64,000 bases of DNA from Stichopus chloronotus. Lineage: Eukaryota; Echinodermata; Holothuroidea; Aspidochirotida; Stichopodidae. A program made the position numbers and the translations under genes. The notes beneath the pieces were generated by a model, which had not been told where the DNA came from, did no database searches, and worked only from the letters and a program-made list of their open reading frames with translations. Positions 1 through 9,564 of this stretch are shown here, one piece after another (position 1 is the stretch's first letter; each line of letters begins with the position of its first letter). The stretch covers positions 21,569,059-21,633,058 of the forward strand of contig CM037840.1 in assembly GCA_021234535.1 (NCBI GenBank), in the 5' to 3' direction.

Positions 1-671
1 GCCCAGTCAAAGGTCGGATGGTAGCCATTAAAAAATGCATAGGCCTACAGAACTCCTACCTAGGAAAACGGATATTTGTAGAAGAAAAATCACTTCACAA
101 TTTTGACCTTTTTCTTGCAACAGGGAACAGTCACTGATGGATATTTTACACCCTTTCTTTAGAGTCTTAGTCCCTTCCCCACATTATCATATTACCTTTC
201 CCCCTCCCAAAACAAAGGACTTGGATCAGCAAGTGACACATATCAATTTCAGAAATATGTTAGTATTTGCAGAAGAGTTTCTCACTGCCACGCAGTTTAA
301 CCAGAATGCGAGGCATTCACACTCGCGAATATGGACCGAATTGCAGATCTAAACGGACTGTGGCATCACTCAAGTAATGCACTGCGGTTTACTGCTTGTG
401 ATGAGCGTAGTACTAGTAGTCTAGGTTCGTAAAAGGAGCACCAATAATACCCCTAACTTATGATTGAAAAGCGTACAAGGCTATGCACATAATTCAGTCT
501 ACGACTAGAAACACTACGAGTTCGTACGCTAACTTAGACTCGAGTTGAGACTGTCTAGCAGTTACAACCTTTGCCACACTTGGCTTAGTTCCAGTAAACT
601 TCTACTCTATCATGACACGATACATACGAACGTTGGAAAAGACAGTAACCGTACGCTTATTACATCATTAT
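1..671. other. No gene recognised
   Basis: I see no coding similarity, splice-bounded exon or clear repeat in this stretch. It lies upstream of the large palindromic element and may be intron of the hemopexin-repeat gene whose exons begin at 4933, because the first exon seen there is internal. Confidence 0.4.
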
Positions 672-1972
672 CAGGCCCGTAGCCAGCCCATGTGGAGGGG
701 TGGGTCTTTTTTCCAAGATGTGGACCTTTTTCCAAGTACGGAAGCGGCTGGCGTGTGCCGTAAGCATGCAGTTGCTATGGGTCGGGGAGGGGGGGGGCAT
801 GCTTCCCTGGAAAACTGTTAAATCTGCATATCTCCCGCAATCTGGAGCATTTTAGAGGACTACAAAAGAACTTCGTCGTGAACAATTTACATAAATAGTA
901 GACACAGGGGCGTAGCCAAGAATATGCCAAAGGGGGAACGAACTCGCGAAGACTATCTAAGCGGAGTGCCTTCATCGGTTGTCGCGGAGTGTACAAGGAA
1001 ATTTTTAGTTTAACAAACCCCAAGATGGGCGGAAATAGCCCCTCAGCTGCATGAACCCAAGTCTTTTCAGCTGCATGAACCCAGCCTTGATATATAGATC
1101 TCATGTCTACAATTTCTCAATTACTGAGAAAGCAATTTGTGAAAAATGATGCAATGCCAAGATGAGCATTCAAAGAAACGTTTGGCTCTACAAACCACTC
1201 AGATAGCAGAAAACGGCCCTGCCTGGGTGTTACATGCATACATACATGCTCCCAACCCTGAATTCCACCCCTGCCTTGGTAGGCCTGCCGCATATATTTA
1301 GGGAATTACTATTTAGTGATATCACGAGAAAAAAAGTGAAAATGAGGTCAAGTAGTGTCGCCCTATTCGCCCTCCTTTCCCTGTCTATGGCTATGCCCCT
1401 GGGTATTTCTGGCGAAATCCTAAATAAAGAAATACCACAATATGGCCAAGGGGGGAGGGGACGGTCGCCTCCTTCGCCCCCTCCTTGGCTACCCGAATGA
1501 GTAGACACTTTGGTATAGTCGTGGCGGTTTGAACAGGGCTTAAAATGCACCGACTGCACCCGACTACAATTGAATATATGTAATCGGGCCCAGCGACGGC
1601 TTACGACACAACTGAAATGAAGTCGTGGAACCGGTCACAAAGACCACGACCACAGCAGACGCGGTGGGAGGTCGCCGTCGTGTCGCAGGTTGTCGTGTCG
1701 TTCATCAAACCGCCAGGACTACCAAAGTGTCTACTCAGGCGGGGGGGGGGGATGCCGACTGTCCCCCTCCCCCCCTTGGCCATATTGTGGTATTTTTTAG
1801 AACTTCGCCAGGAATACCCAGGAGCATAGGCATAGCCAGGGAAAGGAGGGCGACCCTGCTTGACCTCATTTTCACTTTTTTCGCGCGATATCGCTGAATA
1901 GCAATTCCCTCAATTTATGCGACAGGCCTACCAAGGCAGGGGTGGAATGCAGGGTTGGGAGAATGTATGTAT

Positions 1973-3337
1973 CAGTGGCGGCACCAGGATTTTTTAGTTG
2001 GGGAGGCTAAGGAGTGGCTGAGCAAATTTTGGGTTTGGCTTATAGTAGGCCTACTATTATTTCCGCGTTAGCGGCAATCCGAAACGCGTCGCCCAAGGCC
2101 CGGACATGGGGTCAAAGGTGCCGGGCTGCCGGCCTAGGGCCCTTGGTGGGGGCCCTAGACCGGCACCTAGCGCCCTAGGGCATTTCCCACCAACGGCATT
2201 TCCTATGGCATACAGTACATGCCATAGGAAATTCAGGGCCAATGTGGAAATTCAAAAGCTTCTTATATAGTAGTATTGTGGGCCCTGGCATCTAATCACC
2301 CTTTTAACCCATGTAGCATACACGTCGGTGGAAATTGCTTTTGATATATAGCTGAACAAACTTTTGAAACATAAGCACTAGTCCCCAGAAACTATTTACA
2401 TATTTTGATTACAAAAAACGTAATTCTCTTGTTAAACATACTTGGAAGTTATCCCTTAAGAATACTTTTAAAAACAGAAAGAAAGACATGTTTTCTCCAT
2501 TTAGTGTCCTTAATATGAAAATAAAAAAGCCAGTAAATACTTGATGTTTTGACATTTCATAGATTTCAGCCATAAACAGATAAAGTAAAAAGGAAAACAG
2601 AAACTCACGATGATATATCTCAGAAAATACATCGTTCTACCTACTTTAAAATGATACGCCTATGATTGGCAGCAAATGCATCGATAATCATATCCCTGTC
2701 TAACATTTTTGCTCTTTGGGAATTGACTTTTAATACTGCAAGATTACTGGTCCGTTTGTCACCACTGCTGTTACGCAAGTATGTCTTCAATTGCTTTAGG
2801 CATGAAAAATTTCTTTCACATGATGCCGAGTTAACTGGAAGAGTAACACTAACACGCACTAGCTTATACAAATCTACGAATGCATCTTAGTACGGTTGGA
2901 GCATAATGGCAAGTTGCATAGGTGTGTCCACTTCCATACCCTGCTCCTGCTTCCTACCAATCAGCCTTCTTAGTTAATTGGTGTAGCTCTACGGATAGAT
3001 CTTTGTCCTCCACCCCGTAATGTGCAGCCATTCCTGATAGCTTGTCCTTGTTCAAAAAGGTTGGATAATTGGGGTTGAGGGCAGATAATGAACACAGTTG
3101 AACTTGCATAACGCCGTAAAAATACTCATATGTTTTCCTAATTTCTGATGGAGAGAAGGTTAATGGAAGGGCTGGCGCTGATGGCTGACAAATTTTGGGG
3201 CCATTAAAAATTTCATTTTATAAAATGTTTTAATGAGTGTTTTAAATTTTCAATTTTCTCATTTCAGTTGGGGGGCAATGGGAGCTTACCACTTTTTGGG
3301 GTGGCTAACCCCCCCCCCCCCCTTGGTACCGCCTCTG
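1973..3337. mobile_element. Defective hAT-family transposon with 8-bp target duplication
   Basis: The left end CAGTGGCGGCACCAGG (1973) and the right end, whose complement reads CAGAGGCGGTACCAAGG (ending 3337), form imperfect terminal inverted repeats. They are flanked by identical 8-mers GTATGTAT at 1965-1972 and 3338-3345, the duplication size expected for hAT elements. The 1365-bp body contains the 3' remnant of a hAT transposase on the minus strand, so this is a decayed, shortened element. It sits inside the right arm of the larger palindrome and is therefore younger than it. Confidence 0.88.
2641..3100 (-). pseudogene. hAT transposase C-terminal remnant (ZMYM1-like dimerisation domain)
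   Basis: Reading leftward from about 3097, the frame shows NPNYPTFLNKDKL, then AAHYGVEDKDL and ELHQLTKKADW, followed by an in-frame TAG near 2945. After a frame change it resumes as LVRVSVTLPVNSASCERNF and SCLKQLKTYLR, ending at 2641. The VTLPVNSASCERNFS..K..KTYLR core is the hallmark of the hAT C-terminal dimerisation domain found in transposases related to zinc-finger MYM protein 1. The catalytic RNase-H portion is missing and the frame is broken, so the copy is inactive. It lies within the terminal repeats of the 1973-3337 element. Confidence 0.85.
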
Positions 3338-3906
3338 GTATGTATGCATGCAAAACACACACGAAGGGCAACTGAGTGGTTTGTAGAGCCAAACGTTTCT
3401 TTGAATGCTCATCTCGGCACTGCATCATTTTTCACAGACTAATTTATTTCTCAGTAATTGAAGAAATTGTAGACATGTGATCTATATTTCAAGGCTGGGT
3501 TCATGCAACTGAAAAGACTTGGGAAGGGCTATTTCCGGTCATATGGGGGTTTGTAAAACTCACAATTTTCTTGTACGATCCGCGACAACCTATGGTGGCG
3601 CTCCGCTTAGATAGTCTTCGGGAGTTCACACCCCCCCCCCCCCTCCTCCTTGACCTATTCCTGGCTACGCCCCTGTGTCTACTATTTATGTAAATTGTCT
3701 ACGACAGAAGGTCTTTTGTAGTCCTCTAAAATGCTCCAGATTGCAGTAAATCAGCAGATTTCAAAATTGTCCCCGGGAAAATGCCCCCAGGCCCCTAGCA
3801 ACTGCATGCTTACGACACCGTACGAGCCAGCCGCGTCCGTACTTGGAAAAAGGTTCACAATTTGGGGAAAAGACCCACCCCTCCACATGGGCTGGCTACG
3901 GGCCTG

Positions 3907-4932
3907 TCATCAATTTTGAAAAAAAGACAACACGGTCACGATAACACACACTTGCCAATCTTTGCGACCCTGCCTGGTCGACGCTCATGTGTGCAACACG
4001 GCAGTGATTTAGTGCAACACACACATGCAAGCACATTATGAAGATAAATATGCAAAGTTTGACAGAAAAGTTAGACGCGTTATACCACCTGTTATCTTTA
4101 CCACATGTTATCTTTCTTTTTATAGAGACATAAAACAAACGAGTTTGTAATCATGCAGTATTAACCTCCTGAGTTGAAATATCAACAACCGAATTTCAAT
4201 TCTTCATTCCTCTATCAGAAAAAAAAATTCAAACCCAAAGTCCACTACAATGTATTTCAAACATTTCAGAATACCGACAACGAAGGATTAAGATTTTCAT
4301 ACGGAAAAGCCGTTCACAAAACGGTGGAAAGGGTGTTATTCATAATTTACACGTAAATTCCAGATGACATACCTTTGTCTTGTTGTGCAAACCCTCAGAA
4401 ACGTTTGTGTTTGTAACGTAATAGTCTATAAACTGTTCTAAACGCATACATTAATTCTTATACATATCTACAAGTTTCTTTTGCTTAAGTATTTTTCTTT
4501 TAGCCTAAATTTAAAAGGATTTTCAGTCATACAAAGGAAAGACTGTCAAGATGCTGAAACAGGCTGCCTTCGATTTCGCAGTTTCCACAAAGTTTTGAAG
4601 TGGTAGTCTGCTACACCTTTCACATGTAGATTTTTGAATTTTGATATCCCCATATGGGTGTTAGGATTATAGGTGTGGGGCGGATATGATGAAGGATTTT
4701 GCTCTTCTTGTTATTTGTTCTTTCTTTCTTTTCTCTATGAGTGTTTCTGAAGCCCCGAAGAGTTGTTAGGTGTACTTGAATTCACAACGTGACTTTATCA
4801 ATGTGTTACTTACAATCTGTCATTGATGGTTTTTTGTTTGTGTGTGTGATAAAACAAATAAATGTAATATTACACATCGTATAAGTTTCATTGTGACATT
4901 ACCATATCACTTTCCCATTTTCTTATTTATAG
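3907..4932. other. Probable intron of the hemopexin-repeat gene
   Basis: No similarity to the B or C hemopexin exons is visible here, although exon A1, which follows at 4933, should be preceded by them. The stretch ends in a T-rich tract with an AG acceptor at 4931-4932. Otherwise it appears unremarkable. Confidence 0.4.
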
Positions 4933-5229
4933 GGACAAAGTACTGGCGTTTCAATCCCTTCACCGACACTACAGAGGCCGGTGACCTCGATATCAATACA
5001 TATTGGCCGGGTTATAATCAAGGTTCTGTAGACGCTGCTTTTCAGTGGAGTAGTGGTCATACTTACCTCTTCAAAGGTGAACAATATTGGCGATATAACG
5101 ATGAGCAAGACAGGGTGGACTCTGGATACCCGAAGTGGACAACCAGGCAATGGTTTGGATGTTCAACCGATGGACCAACGAGCTCGGTTGAAGCTGTGTG
5201 CGAAGATGGATGTAGTGATATAAACACGG
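4933..5229 (+). CDS. Hemopexin exon A1 (blades III-IV, first visible module)
   Basis: The acceptor TTATTTATAG precedes GG ACA AAG TAC TGG and the donor is ACG G|GTATTT, so both ends are phase 1. It encodes TKYWRFNPFTD, GSVDAAFQW and GEQYWRYNDEQD, ending in WFGCSTDGP and a short Cys-containing linker. The matching B and C exons are not visible anywhere upstream in the window. Either they lie beyond position 1, or A1 is an orphan left after loss of the first half-module. Confidence 0.88.
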
Positions 5230-8200
5230 GTATTTTAATTTCATGTCGTGTCATGATTTAACCAAGGTTTAGCACTAACTATCGATTTCCTTTAAAGAAT
5301 CTCTATGTCTCTCGATAATCAAGAAGCATCACTGTATGTTTATTATACTAATAAATATATATGAGAAATGAAAATGTCATCAAACCCTTCTTATGAAAAT
5401 GATAAAGATGCTACTTTGAGCTGACAACCGACGTGGTACTACCGGCATGTGAAATATGTGGTGGTGTGGCGGTGTGTGATGATGTGTTGAAGGGGAGGGA
5501 GAGGTTGGCGTGGTACTATCGGCATGTTAAATATGTGGTGATGGCGGTGTATGGTGATGTGTTGGAGGGGAGGGAGAGGTTGGTGTGGTGAAACGTATAT
5601 CAGTCAAATGTAGTTAATCCTACTGTACGTTATTGTTTTCTGCACATACACGAATAAGTTGGAAATATGGGAATATGAGGATCTCCTGTCAACATCGTCT
5701 CAACCAAAAATAACAATTCATCCAACACATGCATTAACAAATACTAATTTACTTATTTTAAAGGTTGCATGTCCGGAAGCTTCGACGCCATAACAAGAAC
5801 GGCAGACGGTGATACGTATGCCTTTAAGGACAGCTTAGTGGCCAAATTAAATGCTTTAGGGACAGAAATTGCAAGAGGATATCCTAAACCAATTTGTGAA
5901 GTTTTCCCTGGGTTACCTTCTAATTTAGATGCAGCAGTTCATTGGAAAAATGAAAAAACGTATTTTTTCAAGGTTGGTATTTGACATGTATGTAGACCTT
6001 CATGAGCTAACGTCATTTGTATAATGGTTAGCGTTAATACAAATATACCAATAAATACAAAAAACATTGGTTTGCTAGTGGAACGTCTGTTGTCTGTGAA
6101 TATCCGATACAAACTTAGACGAAAGAAAAACGTATCATTAACGTTATCTTCTTATTGGAAGGGTGATCAGTATTGGCGTACTAGTGGGACGTCTGTTGAC
6201 TGTGGGTATCCGACACAGATCTCGGCTGGATGGCCTGGTTTACCTAACAATATCGACGCAGCAGTTCTGTGGGGAGGAAACAGCAAAGGATACTTTTTCA
6301 AAGGTTTGCACAGCTGAACTTAAAGGCTTGCTTCCTAATTTTCTTATCGGTAACTAAGAAGGTATCTAATATCTGTTAACGATGCCAACAAAAGGTAATG
6401 ATTAACAATGTGATATCCGGAAATTGGAATTAGTAATCGATATTTTGTAACTGGGATGCAGTGTTCGTTTTCTAAAATTCACACAATTATGTTACACTTC
6501 AGCATCATATACACATCACATTCTTGGGTAAAAATATATTTCACGTGTAAGGTGTATTTACAATTATTATAGTCGTCTTTCTTCTGTACAAGGCATGTTT
6601 CCATTTTACAGCTTCTTTTTGACAGGAGTTGTATCCTTTCCATCAGCTACTCGCTGAGCAGGAATTACAACCATTTACTTTTGATAACATTTTTGAGGGG
6701 ATGAACGACCAGGATGCACAGTCAATTAGGTAATCAATGAACATGAAATTAAACGGTACCAGATGCTGTCTATCTGTAAAATATGATCGTTTGACTTCCA
6801 GGGACGAAGTACTGGCGTTACGATCCTATGACCGAGACCACAGAGGACGGTAATCTCGATACCAATACAAACTGGCGAGGGTATGATCAAGGGTCCGTAG
6901 ACGCTGCTTTTCAGTGGAGTAGTGGTCATACTTACCTCTTCAAAGGTGAACAGTATTGGAGATATAACGATGAGCGAGACAGGGTGGATTCCGGATATCC
7001 ACGACGGACTTCCAAATATTGGTTCAGTTGTCCAACCGATGGGCCAACGATCTTGATTGATGACGTTTGTGTACCGGATTTATGTAGTAATTTAAATGAT
7101 CTTGGTACGTTACCCGTCGTGTGTAATTAATTGCCTTTACCGTGAACGTTACACGCTCACGACGTGTCCGTTTTAATTGATTGATCTCGATTTGATCTTC
7201 AAATTTACCTGAAATATTCTCTGACGTGAACAATAGCAAACTGATCTAATTTCATGATATTTCCTACTTACAATGTACTGAAATCCCCGTTTATAATACA
7301 TGAGGGTAGGGGTGGCGGTTGGGAGAGTTGTAAAAAAAGGTACAATGTTTCTTGGGACGATGAAGTTGCTCTATGACTTGGAAGAGTTACTTAAGCATTC
7401 TTTCTTCGTTTACAAAAGGAAAATGTTGCACGGATTATACTACTCAAACGCAAATATTATTGTTTGACAATATTTCGAAATTTATGACTGCATATCGAAA
7501 TTTATGATTATCTAAAAAGCTTTCGAAACAGGACCAAAGTTTCGATCATGTCATTTTCTATGTGTGCAGATAGCTTGACTTTTACCAACAGATAAAGTTA
7601 ATCTATCACGTTTAATTAAAGGTTGCGTCTCGGGAGATCTGGATACCATAACGAGGACCTCAGATGGAAGCACCTACGCTTTTAAGGGCAAATTAGTAGC
7701 CAAATTGAATGCTGCCGGTACAGAAATAGAAAGTGGATATCCAAAGCCTATTTGTGCAGTCTTCCCTGGGCTTCCTTCCAATCTGGATGCAGCAGTCCAC
7801 TGGACTAATGAGAAAACGTACTTTTTCAAGGTCAGAAGTTTAGAATGTCAACCCATTGCAAATTTAAAGTTCCAGTCAAAGTCAGCATCTCAAGTTTTTG
7901 GTTATAACGATCACGTAATCTATCATTCAGATTTGTGTAAAAATGATTACTTTTGTAAATTATTGTATTCTTAAAATACTACAGACTTTGTCTGTTTGAC
8001 TTTCATAATTAGTAAGAAAAATTGCATCCAGTAGCTCTACCAAAGTGGAACAATGCATTAAGATGTTGGCACCAAGTTTTCATGAATGTTGAGACAACCA
8101 GAAAAAAGACCCAAAATATCATTAATGGAATGTTTTCTTTAAAAGGGTGATCAATATTGGCGCACTAATGGCACCGTTGTTGACTGTGGGTATCCGATAC

Positions 8201-9564
8201 AAATTTCGGATGGATGGCCTGGCTTACCTAACGACATCGACGCAGCAGTTCTTTGGGGACGGAACAGTAAAGGATACTTCTTCAAAGGTATGTCTTCTGG
8301 AATTTACGCTTTTCTTGGTTTCTTCATTTTTAACAATGGTCAGAAGTGTTTTAATTGTCGTATCTACGACGACTTTGACCTACTGACCTCAGTTAAATGT
8401 TTCCCAAATCCTTTAAAATCAGTCTGGGATAATATTCCCACCGATGGCTATCCACAGAGATATCGTGCTTAGATCAACGTTTCGAAAGGACGATAATACA
8501 TAATCCCCATTGAAAGATGTCCGTCTTTGAGCAAAGAAGAACAAACTGTTGTTACACTGAACTGTTGTTTAAGGACATGGGCTATGGTGATGATGATGGT
8601 GACGATGATGATAACGATGATGATGATGGTGATGATGATGGCGATGGTGATGATGATGGTGATGATGGTGATAACGATGATGATGATGGTGATGATGATA
8701 ATGATGATTTGATGATGATGGTGATGGTGATGATGGTGATGGTAATGATGGTGATGATGATGATGGTGAGGGTGATGATGATGACTACACTTGGCGGTGG
8801 TAGTGATGGTAACGGTGGTAATGATGGCAGAGATAACGATGGTTTTGGTGATAATGGTTATGATTGTAATGATGATCATGGTGGTGCAGGTGGTGGTGGT
8901 GTGATAAGGTGGAGATGATGGTTCTGATACGTAATTTGACAGTAGCAGTTTTAATGACGTTGGTAACGATTATGATAATGAAGGTGATTGTGGTTGTTGT
9001 AATGATGGTGGTAATTATAATGGTTTGATGGTGATGGTTTATAGTGATGACTGAGATGGTGATATGGTGGTGACGGTACTTTATTACTATGTCATTCACC
9101 TGTAGCACTGTCTGTTACAAGATTCTGACCAAAATGATACATGTGAACTGATTCGTTAACTAACGAAATAACAAAAAAAACTTTACCGCTGTTACGAACA
9201 CGTACATCGAAAATGCTTCGATTTTTTGGTTAAAGCCTACATCTACACTACAATGGCTAATATTTTGTCAACAGGGACAAAGTACTGGCGTTACAATCCC
9301 GCAATCAACGCTCTAGAAGCCGCCAACCTCGATACCAATACACATTGGCCAGGGTATGATCAAGGTTCTGTAGACGCTGCCTTACAGTGGAGTAACGGCC
9401 GCACATACCTCTTCAATGGTGAACAATATTGGCGATATAACGATGAGCAAGACAGGGTGGACTCTGGATACCCGAAGTGGACAACCAGGCAATGGTTCGA
9501 TTGCCCAACCGATGGACCAACAATCCCCTTGACGAGCAGGTGCCTCCCAAGCACTTGTGTCTGA
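4933..9564 (+). CDS. Hemopexin-repeat protein, 5'-partial, seven 3' exons
   Basis: The exons are 4933-5229, 5764-5972, 6162-6303, 6802-7104, 7622-7830, 8146-8287 and 9275-9564 (stop TGA 9562-9564); all introns start with GT and end with AG. Exons come in three types. B carries the entry cysteine, an FDAITRT-like strand and LPSNLDAAVHW. C carries GDQYWR and LPNNIDAAVLW. A carries TKYWR, GSVDAAFQW, GEQYWRYN and WFxCPTDGP. Read B-C-A, each block makes a complete four-bladed hemopexin propeller with a cysteine at the start of blade I and one at the end of blade IV, the pair that closes the ring in matrix metalloproteinase hemopexin domains. No protease domain is in view. Hemopexin propellers bind proteins, matrix or haem; the ligand here is unknown. 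The protein is probably secreted, but no signal peptide is visible because the 5' end lies outside the window. Confidence 0.87.
5433..5590 (+). repeat. Two-copy tandem repeat, about 75 bp unit
   Basis: The intron between A1 and B2 contains two near-identical G/T-rich units, each running from CGGCATGT.AAATATGTGGTG to GGGAGGGAGAGGTTGG. It is a small local duplication with no sign of function. Confidence 0.75.
5764..5972 (+). CDS. Hemopexin exon B2 (blade I and start of blade II)
   Basis: A phase-1 acceptor (TTTTAAAG|GT TGC) and a phase-0 donor (TTC AAG|GTTGGT) bound a 209-nt exon. It encodes the entry cysteine, SFDAITRTADGDTYAFK, GYPKPICEVFPGLPSNLDAA and TYFFK. The strand after TYAFK lacks the usual YWR, so blade I is slightly atypical. 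The exon has the same length as B3. Confidence 0.88.
6162..6303 (+). CDS. Hemopexin exon C2 (blades II-III)
   Basis: A 142-nt exon follows TTATTGGAAG with a phase-0 start GGT GAT CAG TAT TGG, and ends AAA G|GTTTGC in phase 1. It encodes GDQYWRTSGT, VDCGYP, GLPNNIDAAVLW and GYFFK. The extra cysteine in VDCGYP is shared with C3. Confidence 0.88.
6802..7104 (+). CDS. Hemopexin exon A2 (blades III-IV)
   Basis: A 303-nt phase 1-1 exon bounded by GACTTCCAG and CTT G|GTACGT. It completes the second propeller with TKYWRYDPMTE, GSVDAAFQW, GEQYWRYNDERD and YWFSCPTDGP, then a linker containing VCVPDLC. Its first half contains 56 bases identical to A1, while its second half has diverged from both A1 and A3. 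Confidence 0.9.
7622..7830 (+). CDS. Hemopexin exon B3 (blade I and start of blade II, last module)
   Basis: A 209-nt exon with the same phases as B2 (TAATTAAAG|GT TGC; TTC AAG|GTCAGA). It encodes GCVSGDLDTITRTSDGSTY, GYPKPICAVFPGLPSNLDAA and TYFFK. It starts 1858 bp after B2, so the module was copied together with its introns. Confidence 0.88.
8146..8287 (+). CDS. Hemopexin exon C3 (blades II-III, last module)
   Basis: A 142-nt exon following TTTAAAAG and ending AAA G|GTATGT. It encodes GDQYWRTNGTVVDCGYP, GLPNDIDAAVLWG and GYFFK. Length and splice phases equal those of C2. Confidence 0.88.
8586..9080 (+). repeat. GAT/GGT-rich trinucleotide microsatellite in the last hemopexin intron
   Basis: About 0.5 kb of interrupted GAT/GGT repeats (GATGATGATGGTGATGATGATG and variants) fills the intron between C3 and A3. 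It gives long open frames on both strands (poly-Asp/Met one way, poly-His/Ile the other), none of which should be read as genes. It explains why the A2-A3 spacing (2473 bp) exceeds the A1-A2 spacing (1869 bp). Confidence 0.95.
9275..9564 (+). CDS. Hemopexin exon A3 (terminal, blades III-IV and stop)
   Basis: The acceptor TTGTCAACAG precedes GG ACA AAG TAC TGG. The exon encodes TKYWRYNPAIN, GSVDAALQWSNG, GEQYWRYNDEQD and WFDCPTDGP, and the protein ends with a cysteine-containing tail CLPSTCV and TGA. Bases 9418-9497 are identical to 5076-5155 of A1. I did not find a canonical AATAAA close downstream. Confidence 0.88.

Larger units (their letters stand above)
672..3906. mobile_element. Large palindromic (foldback) DNA element interrupted by a hAT insertion
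   Basis: The sequence starting CAGGCCCGTAGCCAGCC at 672 is repeated in reverse complement ending at 3906. The match continues inward: 840-1230 pairs with 3340-3740, and 1230-1560 pairs with about 1690-1972. Once the hAT insertion (1973-3345) is removed, a palindrome of about 1.86 kb remains with arms of about 0.9 kb and a centre near 1640. A second terminus-like motif, CAGGGGCGTAGCCA, lies inside each arm (907 and its complement near 3673), so the element may itself be composite. The CAGG...GTAGCC ends resemble those of hAT-type elements (inference). The flanks (ATCATTAT and TCATCAAT) are similar but not a clean 8-bp duplication. No transposase belongs to the palindrome itself. Confidence 0.8.

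Noticed and set aside
1617..1897. Open frames near the centre of the large palindrome
   Set aside because: They fall in inverted-repeat DNA with runs of G and C and have no transposase or other family similarity.
8469..9108. Open frames of poly-Asp/Gly and poly-His/Ile near 8.5-9.1 kb
   Set aside because: They read the intronic GAT/GGT microsatellite between hemopexin exons C3 and A3.
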